This document shows, piece after piece, positions 48,762 through 60,204 of a stretch of 64,000 nt of DNA. How positions within the stretch are numbered: the stretch's first letter is position 1; every line of letters starts with the position of its first letter. The translations under genes and the position numbers were made by a program. The notes beneath the pieces were generated by a model, which worked only from the letters and a program-made list of their open reading frames with translations, did not search any database and was not told the DNA's origin. This DNA is from Chionis minor (taxonomy: Eukaryota; Chordata; Aves; Charadriiformes; Chionididae). The stretch lies in NCBI GenBank assembly GCA_013398295.1, contig VZSF01006572.1, positions 1 through 64,000 on the forward strand, given 5' to 3'.

Positions 48762-49585
48762 AGAATCGCATCAATCGCAGAATGAATTAGGTCATGTGAT
48801 GCCTCTGGAGATCATGTAGTCCAATGTCCTGCATAAAGCATGGCTAATCTTGAAGCTGGATGAGATTGCACAAGACTTTGCGTGGCTGAGCTTTGACTGT
48901 CCCTGAGGATGGAGACTGAGTGGCTGGGCCCATTCCAGTGCTTGACTACTCTTGTGAAGCTTGCTTTTCCAAGCACAAGATTCATAATCCCCTGCGTTGT
49001 GTGCTGCACCTTGTCCTTTCACTGGCCTTTCCAAGAAGAAATCCAGCTCTTGTGTTCCCTCTAGCTCTTCTTGAAGTGATTGAAGACAGCAGTTAGATCC
49101 GTTGGACTTTCTCTTTTCCAGGCTGAACATCCAGAGCTCCCTCAGGCTTTCTGCGCGTGTTGTGTGCTCCATGCCCTGAGCCTGTTAGTCCAGGCTCTGC
49201 TGGACTCACTCCAGTTTTCCAGTATCCCTTGACTACTGGGGTGGTCAAAATTAGATGGAGTGCTGGAGGTGTGGCCTCACCAGGACATGATACGAGGGAA
49301 ATGACCGCTTCCCTTGGCCTGCTTGTGATGTTCTTGCTTGTGTAGCTCGCATGCAGGTACCTCTGATTGCTCTAAAGGCACACAGCCAACTTACATTCAG
49401 CTTGATGTCCACCGTGGTTCCCGGATTCTATTTTGCGGAGCTGCTCCCCAGGCTGAATGTGCTGCGTGGGGTTATTCTATTCCTGATGCAGGACGCTGTA
49501 TTTGTTGAATTTCATGAGGGTCATATCAGCCTACTCCTCCAGCATTTGAGGGGTCCCTCCACTGTAACAGCAACTTGCCCAGTCT
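48762..49585 (-). mobile_element. Old, diverged CR1 LINE, about 820 bp
   Basis: A minus-strand element recognisable as CR1 but much more diverged than the others. Key signs are the tail complement 'AGAATCGC..CGCAGAATG', 'GATCATGTAGTCCAATGTCC', 'GTCCCTGAGGATGGAGACT', 'TTTTCCAGGCTGAACATCC', 'GTGTGGCCTCACCAGGACAT' and 'GAATTTCATGAGGGTCATAT'. On the minus strand a 'SLRELWMFSLEKRK' block survives. The 3' UTR wording differs from both younger classes in the window, so it belongs to an older CR1 lineage that I cannot name from sequence alone. The 5' boundary is fuzzy. Confidence 0.85.
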
Positions 49586-50222
49586 GCTGACCTCCATGAA
49601 CTTGAATTTGTTTGGTACTATTGCCAAGATGCCTAATGACCCGTAAAAACCCAGCTGCACTTAGTTTCAAAGAATGTTTATTTTTGAATAAAGAGCCAAA
49701 CTTTTAAGACTGGTAACCTGCCTTTTTGTGCCAAAAGTACATAAAATTCTAGGAAGTTCAATACAGAATTTCTGGCAAGCATTTTTTCTTGCTCCCTTGT
49801 AAAGTGTTTTGTTTCATATATTGAACAAAATGACACTTTGCCAGAATTCATATTAATTCTTTGTTCTCACGTTGCGAAATGGGTCCAGGTACCCTGAGGT
49901 GCAGTCCAGTACCTAAAACCATATGGTTAATTCATTCTGAAATCTTTTATGGATGATTTGTTTAAAGGAAGCTTTAGCAGTCTAAATTAATACAGTGAAA
50001 AGTTCATTAGTTCGTGCTCCACATTGTCTCTTGTGGTGACTGTGAGTTAGTTCATGTCTCAAAATTGCCACTTTTTTCCCCCGGGGAAGAATTTTCCAGG
50101 CTTCTCTCAAACGCCTTTTAAAAAGTCTCATCAAAAGCAACGCAGAGAAAATGACTCTTATAAAACCACTGCATGCCTGCTCTGGTATTAAACACTTCCC
50201 ATGGTCCGACTGCCTGGAAACA
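49586..50222. other. Unique-looking DNA, no gene seen
   Basis: Nothing recognisable. An 88-codon minus-strand frame (49982-50248) has no family motif. Confidence 0.5.
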
Positions 50223-50522
50223 GCCCCGGAGCCGCCGAGATGAGTCAAACAGGCAATGGAGTAGCACCGCGCGGCTGGCGGGGCTCTGGGACGGCTCTGA
50301 CCTCCAAACGACTCGCTAACTCTACATCTAGTGGAAGCTCAAAACAATGAGCGCCTGTCCAGCTACACCCATATTTGTTTCCTGCTGTCGTACTTCAAGG
50401 AAATCTGCTCCGTGTGGGACAGCGGCTTGCAAAACCTTCTACAGCCACCAAACAGCCATGGCTGGAAACAGGGCGACTTGTCGGTGTTAATGCCCATCCT
50501 CTTGGTGTATGAGTCACACGTG
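50223..50522. promoter_or_regulatory. Small CpG cluster with AP-1 and E-box motifs (candidate)
   Basis: About ten CpG dinucleotides fall between 50226 and 50314, unusual in this CpG-poor window. Two perfect AP-1 sites (TGAGTCA) lie at 50241-50247 and 50510-50516. The second directly abuts a perfect CACGTG E-box at 50517-50522. The cluster is too small for a classical CpG island. It could be a distal enhancer, a minor promoter or chance. No TATA box or exon can be tied to it. Confidence 0.3.
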
Positions 50523-53500
50523 CGAAACTGTGTGAAATGAAACAGTGGCTAAACATAGTTAGCTGAGAGGCGTTGGAGTGTGGCAGTTCACAATAATTTA
50601 GGTTTCTGTTCGCCTAGTCGTCCTGGAGAGGGAAGCAAGTGGTTTGATAATCTTCTCGCCACTGTGGGGATGAATTACAAGCTCCAAGGCCTGTGGTACG
50701 TATCTTTTTGTAAGAAAAATTTCAAAAGTATCGCTTTGGCAAAGGTAGGACTGCTATTCTGTGACTCTGTGTATCTGAAGTTTCTTAAGGTCCTCTAGCT
50801 TGGTAGATGTGAGGTTTTTTGACATAGCAACTTTCTTAAATAGCTTATCAGCTCCTTATAGTACAAAAAGTCTCACAGATAAGAGATTGAGATCAGTGGA
50901 CGGGGGGGTTCTTCATCCTCCCGTGTCCTGGAACAAGGCTTGGGGGGGAAAAAAAGCGCTGTTTACTTGCACGTGTGGGGATGTTTATGTAACAGGTGAG
51001 AAGATCAATCTTGGTCACTTCAGTAAAATAATGTTTATACCAGTGAAGTCCTGGAGACTTGGTTCAGATTTATAGATATGCCGATGGTGGTTAGCTCTTA
51101 AAAAGAGTGGATTTGTATGTTAAAAGTACAAGTGAGGCTCTTAAAATAAGCTGCTCTGGTTAGGTTTTCAGGGCACAGAAGCTAACAGAGAGCAACGACG
51201 TGGGAGCCTTGCTCATCTGTTCTAAGTACGTACTTTTACAGCTGTGCTCACTGCATTCAGTTAAAAACGGCATCATTTGCTCTTTTGGAACATAAATCCT
51301 TAGTTGTGGAATTACATATTTAACGGGGAAAAAGGAGTGGTAAGTTTTGTTGCTTTGAGATAGAACAAAAATACTTTGCCTCTGAATCAGGTCATGTGCA
51401 TGTTGTGAAGTTGGGAAGTCATTAGATATACTTGGCAGTATGGAAATAGTACTTCTGTAATGGGAAAAGATGAAACCAGCATAAGAAATTTGCATGGATT
51501 TGATAATCATTGGTGTGTACAATGTATTTTGCTCTTGTAAACTATACTAAAAACTTCATTGATGCATAGGGAAAAACAGGTGACAAAATTGCTTTCTGAG
51601 AGTTGTAGCATTGTTGACAGAGGGCCCTTGAATTTCCTAAGGTGATACTTTGGGGGCTTTAGCATAAAAATTAATATAGAACTTGTACTGAATCACAGAG
51701 TATGCTCTGTATGTGAGAATTTAAGATACATGCTGGTTGGTCCCTTGTTATAAGGGTATTTATCACAAACCAAAATTGTGAATTAGCTGAAATTTCAAAA
51801 TCCACAAATTATTTTTGAGCCGGTGAACAGCCTGCGTCTGTGTTGTGGTGCTTCTGCAAGCAAGTCCTTGTGTGGCAGCATTCAGAATATCACACATACC
51901 TCCTGTATCTGCTCTCTATAGGCAGAAATGTAGAACTTTGTATCATAATAGTTGTTCTATCACCTTCCATTTGCTAAATGGTGATACACAATATATATCG
52001 TTTTCTATCCATGATGACAGGCGACTGCAAATAGAGATTTACCTGGGAACATTAAGTGTAGCCATGCAGTTCAGTGGGTGCTCGTCAGTGACTTATTAAT
52101 GTGTAGGAGTAGTTTGTATTTCTGTACTCTCTTAAGGCTTAAATTAAAAAACAAGAGAGCCTGTATTATGTTTGGTGTCATAAGTGGTGAAAGAAATTCT
52201 GTAGCATGCAATGTCTATTTACATGGGGCTTTTTTGTCTGAAACATTTTTTTTACTAAAATGTGCGATGATTAAGGGGTTGGAGCCTAAACTAGAGTGAA
52301 GGGGAACTATTGACCTCAGTTGGACTGCACTGGTTTGTAACAGTTGAGGAAATAGCAGGAAGTATTTGGATTCTTCACTATTTCTGAGACTAGAAGATAA
52401 AAAGAAAAAAGAGCTGTGGCTAGAGGACAAACAAAAAGTTATAGGACTATTAAAGAAAATGGTTCATTTTAGTTTGGGGTAGGACTCTTTTCTCATTGCT
52501 TGTGTTATCCAAATAGGGATTTATTAACTCCGATGACTCACTTTTTAGTCTCAGTTCCTTTAAGCATTTATGGCATTTAAATGAGGCTGATACACCACTC
52601 TTGTGCAAAACCTTTGAGACCATCAAGTTTGGCAATTTTCTTACCTTTTTTAACAGAAAAGTAGAGGACAAGGTGCTGCATGCTTACACTAAGTGCAAGG
52701 CTTCTCTTTGGAGGAATCTAACATGCAGCATTTAGTCCTGTATATTTATGGAAATCGAGAGGTTTTAATCATGTATGGGCAGCTTTTGTCCAAAGTGCAG
52801 GCATTTGTAAGAGGTTTGACTGATATTTACTAGAAATGGGATACATAATAGCTGCCTTCTACAGCCACTTACTTGTGATGGAGGATGTGATTGAGATACG
52901 TGTTTGTGTCTTTCTTGCTCATTAACTTGCTTGTAGCTTCAGCTGGCATCAATACTTCTCAAATCTCCTGAGCTGAAGCAAATTATACAGTCTCTAGAGG
53001 TGCTGGATGGAGCAGGAGTAATTGAATTTGCCAACCAGTACTGAGGCCTTGAGAGACAATAGGATATTCAATATAAAATAGGAGTGCCGAGGGCACAAGG
53101 GAGCAGGTAGTCATTCTTGAAACCTACAGTTCTGCTTCACTTAATGTCCAGAAGCATTTGCTCTTTTAGTCTGTGCATTTCATAAAAAAATCAGTGGTTT
53201 TTGGATGGCATGACCTTAGTTAATAATTCACTGCTGAGCTGTTCATAAGGCCTTATCTTCCACTCTACTTGTTGCTTATGCTGATGTCACTCAGCTGAAG
53301 ACAGTATGGAGCAGCCCTGCACTAGAGCATAGATCCAGCTTATGGTTTTCCTCAGACATCCACGAAGGGTGGAGCCACATCTACTACTATGTCTAGTGAT
53401 GGAGTGTTCCTGACTATGACTTTTATTTGAGAATTGCAAGCTTTCTTATTGGGAGAATGAATAATAAATCCAAACAGCTTGAACTGGTGCTAAGTAAATG

Positions 53501-54171
53501 CTAGCCTTAGGAAGAGGAAGGGGCTGTTTACATAAAGACTGTTTTCACTAAAACAATTTATGTAAAACTTGATTTTGTGCCCTTTGTTTTTTTTTTTAAT
53601 TGATTGACTGACTGGTTCACTTTTTGAAAGCTCAGGATGTACAGTAAATTCACTGACCTGATCACTGGAGAGCATTTTATGAAGCCCTCATTCTTGAGAA
53701 TGCCCGCTTCCAGTTATCATAGGTTCTAGGTAGTCTTGGCTGTTGTTGCCTTCATTTACTTACTACAAAGGAGAGAACCCTAAGTTTCTCAGATTCTCTG
53801 CTGCATGTTTTCAAGGGCAATGTGTGCATTCAGTGTGCACAATCCTTTTGATAAACTCATGTGAATCAATTCTTCAGTCTATCAAGGGGATCTGTCCTGC
53901 AGCTGTATTTCACCTACAATCAAGAGAAGTTTAAAATGGAAAGACAAAGAGGGAGACCATTGAGAAAGACTTGGAAACTTAGTATGACTTCCACCAGCAC
54001 CCCTTCTCCCACCCACAATAAGAACATAAAAACAAATACATCATCTGCTATTGCTGCAGTACAATAGCTTGCTTCCATCCTGGAGTGCTGAAGGGTGAAA
54101 TGGAAATGCAAACTTTTCCATCCTTTTCATTGTGACGAAGGTGTAGGATGTAACTCCAAACAAGCATCATG
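50523..54171. other. Unique-looking AT-rich DNA, no gene seen
   Basis: No gene or repeat recognised. Two short G7 runs lie at about 50901-50950. The longest frame (minus, 51160-51522, 120 codons) shows no motif. Confidence 0.5.
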
Positions 54172-54320
54172 GTATCATAGAATGCTTAAGAGTTGGAAGG
54201 GACCTTAAAGACCATCTAGTTCCACCCCCCTGCCCTGGGCAGGGACACCTTCTGCTAGACCAGGTTGCTCCAAGTCCCGTCCAACCTGGCCTTGAACACT
54301 TCCAGGGATGGGGCAGCCAC
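54172..54320 (-). mobile_element. CR1 LINE fragment, 3' end of about 150 bp
   Basis: A minus-strand CR1 with tail complement 'ATCATAGAATGCTTAAG', then 'TTGGAAGGGACCTTAAAG', 'CCCTGCCCTGGGCAGGGACA' and 'CCAACCTGGCCTTGAACACT', ending after 'GGGATGGGGCAGCCAC'. The wording is closest to the plus-strand copy at 59743 and to the long copy at 14672. No coding sequence remains beyond the last ORF2 codons. Confidence 0.93.
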
Positions 54321-57300
54321 AATGCACCAATGTATGCTCCAGTGTATGCAAAACAAGAACGCTGGTGCTTTGGCTCAATTCCCATCTAAACACGCGTTGT
54401 GTCTGTGACTTTGTCTAGGAGTGAGTGTTTTAGGTAGGTGTAACACAGGGTTGAAGTGATCCTTTCCCCAGTGTTTCCTCTGAACTTCCAATTCCCAGTA
54501 GCTTAGGAGCTTCTCACAGCAGGTTTTGCATCTGGACAGTCATTTTTAATAGCAGCTGGTGGTTTCATTTTCAAACTTACAATTTATTTAAATTTGGAAC
54601 AAATTATTATCCTCAGCTGAGTTTTTACCCACTTTTCACATTTTTACAGATCTGTAGTCCAATTTAGTGCACCAAATGTTTGTGTATTACACAAAAGTCT
54701 GACTATATATTTGGTTGTGCAGTATATTTTTTTTTTACTGGCATAATAACTTTTTGAACAATTGCAAATGATGGAAGTATTATTATCTGATGCACATTCT
54801 AATGTCTTTAATAAGATGGAGTAAATGTTTTAACATACCGAGGCTTCACACCACAGTAGGAATTTTATGAAGCAGTGTTGTTCCCTTTTACAATATGACT
54901 AATGGATCAAAGATGATGGCACTTGTCAAAGCAAATTAAGAATGCAGGTATTCCCCTAATTTTTCCCCTTTAGTTCAGAGTGACAGGGTTGGTTTTCAAA
55001 ATGCTCGCTGTTTTGTGGTGTTAGCATTGGCTTACCATATGACATAACAATTTCTAGCAAGAATGATTTATCTGTTGAACTGTCTTTCATTGTAATGGTT
55101 GTGTTGAGACAGCTAGTGTTACATTATTCTGTGAAGTAGAGGGCACACATATCTCTTGTGAGAAATAATTAAACAATTACACTGGAAAACAGCGTGACAG
55201 ACGCTTACAAGTTAGTTAGAAAATGCACAGAATGGAAATGTCCCTTCCCTGAGCAACTGCAGAGTTAAATTAGATTACGGTGCTATATCAGAAAAAAATA
55301 GCAAATTCAAAACTGTATAACACAGGTGGAAGCAGTGTACATGGTCCTTAAAAATTAAGTAGGAACAAAAAACCCAATTTGAAGCAGCTGGTTTTAAGGA
55401 AGTAACAATGATTATAAATAAGAGGTATAGAGCAAAAGTGAGTAGGAGAAAACTACAAAGCTTATCTTTACTTAAATCTAGTGTTTGCCTCGTGGTTTCT
55501 TCTAATGCTACACGTTAAAACATGCTTGAAGGCAGGGTACTGTTGTTGTATCGGTATTGAACTTGAGGTGAATCACAGGACAGAGCTGAGTGAAGTTCCG
55601 TGGGAAATTGTTACCTTGCTTTACAGCAGTTGTTTTGAAACTTCAGGAAGTCTTGCTGACTTCCTCAGCAAATCAAAACCTGAATGTCAATGTCAAATTT
55701 CTGTGAATGGAAAGAGCAGGTTAAGATATTTTTTTTCAAACACTTGTTTGTGCTGCTCTTCTGAGACAATTTACTGAAACTATCTTATTTCTAAATAAAA
55801 ACTTAGAATAGCTTAAAAATCAAACGAGCAAAAAAAGGTCAAAACAGAACCTCTCAACAGTTTTGCAACTTACATGCGAAAACCTTTTCCAGAATTGCTA
55901 CTCTTTTTTACAATAATTTTTTCTATGAAACAGCATTTTTCTACAAAACATTGGGTTTGGATGGTAATTCTGATCTCGCCAATTTAACAAGAGAGATAAA
56001 CATAGTTTTCATTACGAACAAGAAGCATCCATTCTTTAGCAACAGAGGTGGTGCTTAAGAAAACAATTTTGAGTAAGAGAGAGAGGCTTCCAAGGGGTAT
56101 GGCAGAATGGGATGAAATTATAGCCAAAATACCAGAAAGTAGAGAGATGTTCACAGCCACAGCTTTGAGATGAAAGGAGCTTATTTAGGAACTGCTGAAC
56201 TCCTGCATTGGTGGTACTTAGAGCAAGTGGAGAGGAGAGAAATTATCAGAGATCAGTCTTCAGAAATGAGGATGAGGTGTCAGGACAGCAAGACAGAGTG
56301 GGGTTAGAAGCATTGGTGAAAACTGAGTACAAAAAGGATTATAGCACTGAAAGAAGGGAAGTAGAGAATTTCAGCAAGAGTGTAGAATAGGAAGAAATAA
56401 CATGCATCAGCAGTAATACAGATAATTTATTCTCTAAAACTGTTAGTTTCTCAGAAATAGAACAGTTCATTTTTAATTATTTCAACAAGAAATCAGAACG
56501 TTAATCTGTCTTGGTAAAAAATTTCCTTTCAAAAGCAAATTGGTTCCTACATACTGTGCTTTGCTTTCGGAATTAGCTCGGTTTTGGATTGGAAGTGCTC
56601 TTGATTCAGTTTCATTTAAATGTGGAAAAGAACATCTTATTACCTCAAATGTTACTGATCTTCAGATGAAGTATTTATGTTACCTGGGACGGATTGTAAG
56701 GTGACAGCTTTTTGGAGATATTCAAATAGCTTTTTACATTAAAAAAAAAATCCTTTTTTTTTTTTTTTGCTTCTGGATTCTTGTATGCTGTGTTTAGTAA
56801 GCAGCACCAGTAACTGGTGTAAGGAACGAAAAAGCAACTGTGTTTTCAGTTCATTAACTTTATTAATTTGACAGCTTTTCACAGATAGTCATTTCGTGGC
56901 TTCAGGAAACTTCAAGACTAGTTAGCATAATTTCTTTATTAGAAAAGATCTATTTTTTAAAGTAAGCACAGTGTCGTTTTAAACCCTCTTCCCTTTCCTT
57001 CATAAAGTTTAGGTGAAATATCGGTAATTGGAGTCACTCTGAATCCCTTAGATCTGATTAAATGTTGGTTCTTTAAATGCTGAGCAATTGATTTGGTCCT
57101 TTAAAAAGGAGAAACTTGCTTCTCTATCCATCTGCCATACATATCTATCTTACTGTTTCATGTGCATTTTTAAATGCAAATAAAGTTCAAAAATGTACTT
57201 TGGGAATTGAATGACTGTGAAATAACAAAGTTCTAAATAACGTTGCTGTAAGACAGACTATTAAATATAAAAATCATAAAAAAGCAGAAGTAGAATTTAT

Positions 57301-59742
57301 TGATGAGGTGCACGGTTACCATATTTTCATGTCTAAAGCCCCATGATTTTTAAAAAATGTTTAAAAATTTACCAGTCTTCTACTTAGGACCACCATTTGC
57401 AAGATAATAAAAAATTTACAAATCGGATCTTGGCATTACTCTTCTGTCTGCAGAAAAAATCTGGAAACGATAACTCTGAAGATGCCGTACGTACTCCGTT
57501 GTGAGGATGGCTGGGCTGCTGCTTCTGCGTGAGAGCCTTTGTAATTCCTGAGTGCTGGGAAGCACCCTGGAAAGCTGCTGTGCAAGCTGAGAACTGCCAG
57601 AGCACCCTGACAATTATTCCTGACAAAAAAATCTCCTGATTTTTCTTAGGGCTAAACTGAAAGGACGTGACAGGCTGCCGTGACAGTATTGAAGCAAACA
57701 CTGTTCCCATCACTGATCAGTGTAAGGAAGGTCTGAATCCTGCTTAAAATTTCTGAATTTCATACAGTTGAGGGTGAAAGCAACAGAAAGGTAACAATTT
57801 TACCCATCTTTCTCAGCCTCTAGTTTGTTGATAATGAGATTTGTTTACAGTTAAATTTCCATTTTTCAAGCTAACAGAAAAAGCTCTTCAGAGGAAAAAT
57901 TACTGTAACTTGTTATGTCACTTAACAACCAGTGTATTAATTAAAATCATGGGATGTCATTTGCCTTAATGATATTTTCTTTGTGTGAACATTCCTAAAC
58001 AAAAACAGTGTGCCACCGTGTTGGCTTGTTCACATTCATGTGAAATACATGTGTTAAAGGGGAAGCCTGTCTCCTTGTCAGGTGAGTGTGGGTTGGCATA
58101 CAGTTGAAATCAGTTGTGCTCTAAATTGTAGAGGAATTTAATGAGCGAGTAACAGTGGCTTTTAAAATGACACACTGCAGAGCACTGTATGGTAGGTGAC
58201 TGTAGTTATAAAACTATAATTAAGTGTGTGGGAACTGCAAACATCTGCTAAGGGAATGGCACTTACTGTTGCCAACTTAAAAAAAAAGTAATAAAAAAGC
58301 CTAATGCTGGAAAAATAGCACTAAAATATTACATATACCAGATTAAGCTGAGGACATAATTTTAATAATTATATTAAGTAAACTGAGGGGTAGTTCATAA
58401 AGAAAAATACTCTGTGATGCTCCATTATGTTATCTATCCTCTTTTTGTTATTCACACTGCACTTGATGAGGCTGAATAGCTGGTATTACAGCAAGGCCTG
58501 TAACTGATCTACACATTTTCACGAAACAGATAGCATCTCCTGTGCTAGCGCTCCATGAATTAGTTGAGCAACGCTTACAACGCAGAACAATGAGCCCTGA
58601 ACAGCACTTGTGGCAGCATTAGAACTGCTGCAGGTACAGTTAGACCAATCTGATAACCTGCAAGTAACGTTTCACTGGGGACCAGTACTGGACCTTCGCA
58701 GACAATTAAGGATTCCTGTTGGCGTCAGCACTCCTGGGGACGTACCCTTGGCAAAATTTCACTAGGTGGTTTAGAAAGCAAAACAAGCAACATATCACGA
58801 TACCAGCAAAACCAACCTTGTCTTAAAAATATTCAAGTGTTTTATTTAGAACTGCGTTATTGAACTCTGTCGACTAGCTGGAGTGGACTGATAGTACCTA
58901 TTATTAATGAACTAATTCATCATTTTCTGTTTTAAGATCCTGTTTCAAATTTCTTGTCGAAAGCTAGAGGTCATGATTATTCACTGTAATCATTTTGTTC
59001 GCATTAAAAATTCTGGTCACCGATAGTTTAGCAAAGTTAGGACTGGGTGGGTGGAATACAGCCGTAAACTTTGACACACCTTTGGCAGGAATGTGACTTT
59101 TACTTCCCATTACAAAAGTGGCGCGTCACTGCAAAATCTGTTTACAGGTGCCCAGTAGAAATTTGGCAAAAGCAGACTATCTGAAGACCCATTCCCATTG
59201 CACACGAACGGAAAATTAGAATTTAGTACTTGAATGCTTCTGAGTGCCGGGGTTGTATAAGGAATGAGTGGGACTATTCATGTAGTTACTACTGCAATGA
59301 ATGCTAGAGCAAGCTGAAAATAAGGTGATGGGGTTTGTTATTCTTTCAGACCCACTACAGACCAATCTTTGCAGACGAAAAAGCTGCCTGGCTTGAAGAC
59401 CGGGGGAATAAGAGCAGTAGACTGTGACAAATTGCCTCTGGCAGGGGAAGGAGGAGTTTGGTTTGGAGGGTGGTGGCAGGGAAACTGGAATTTAAGTGAG
59501 TTAGACAAAGGTAAGACTGGCTGGAAGGAGCCTGGGGCCGAGCACTGAAAGCTTTCTGTGGCTGCCTAACTCCCTTAGCTGAACAGGCCGAGGTTTGTCT
59601 GGTGGCTCTAGAAAAGTGATTCAGGTGTCCCTGTGGTGCCAGAGAATGAGACTCCAGGATTTCCCCTTCCTTTCAGAAGGAAAGAAAATTTGGAAGGTGA
59701 CATGAGAAAGGGTTAGATTAGTGTCGTGAAGGCTGCGGGTAG
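54321..59742. other. Unique-looking AT-rich DNA, no gene seen
   Basis: No gene or interspersed repeat recognised. An A10 run followed by a T15 run (56741-56768) could fold back but looks like low-complexity sequence. Confidence 0.5.
56741..56768. repeat. A10 / T15 low-complexity inverted tract
   Basis: Ten A's, then TCC, then fifteen T's. The opposed runs could pair, but the length probably reflects slippage. Confidence 0.7.
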
Positions 59743-60204
59743 GAGCGGGTCCAGACGAGGCCACGAAGATGCTGGGAGGGCTGGAGCCCCTCTGCTGTGA
59801 GAACAGGCTGGGAGAGCTGGGGGGGTTCAGCCTGGAGAAGAGAAGGCTCCATCTGGGGAGGCCTTATAGCAACCTTCCAGTACTTAAAAGGGGCTCCAGG
59901 AAAGCTGGGGAGGGACTTTGGATCAGGGAGTGTAGCCATAGGATGAGGGGTAAGGGTTTTAAACTGAAAGAGGGCGGATTTATATTAGCTATTAAGAAGA
60001 AATTGTTGACTGTGAGGGTGGTGAGCCCCTGGCCCAGGTTGCCCAGGGAAGCTGTGGCTGCCCCATCCCTGGAGGTGTCCAAGACCAGGTTGGATGGGGC
60101 TTGGAGCAACCTGGTCTAGTGGGAGGTGTCCCTGCCCATGGCAGGGTGTGGAACTGGATGATCTTTAAGGTCCCTTCCAACTCTAACCATTCTAAGATTC
60201 TATT
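59743..60204 (+). mobile_element. CR1 LINE, 5'-truncated, about 460 bp, plus strand
   Basis: The only sizeable plus-strand CR1 here. Reading 5' to 3' it encodes the ORF2 C terminus: 'MLGGLEPLCCENRLGELGGF', 'SLEKRRLHLGRPYSNLPVLK', 'GKGFKLKEGGF', 'VRVVSPWPRLPREAVAAPSL' and 'EVSKTRLDGAWSNLV', then the stop and the 3' UTR 'CCCTGCCCATGGCAGGGTGT', 'GATCTTTAAGGTCCCTTCCA', ending with the tail 'TTCTAAGATTCTATTA'. A single frame stays open for 116 codons from 59769. The usual 'LRGDLIAAFQYLK' stretch has been replaced by shifted wording, indicating small compensating indels. It is 5'-truncated and cannot move. Confidence 0.95.

Noticed and set aside
59769..60119. 116-codon plus-strand frame as a gene
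   Set aside because: It reads as the CR1 ORF2 C terminus inside the element at 59743-60204.
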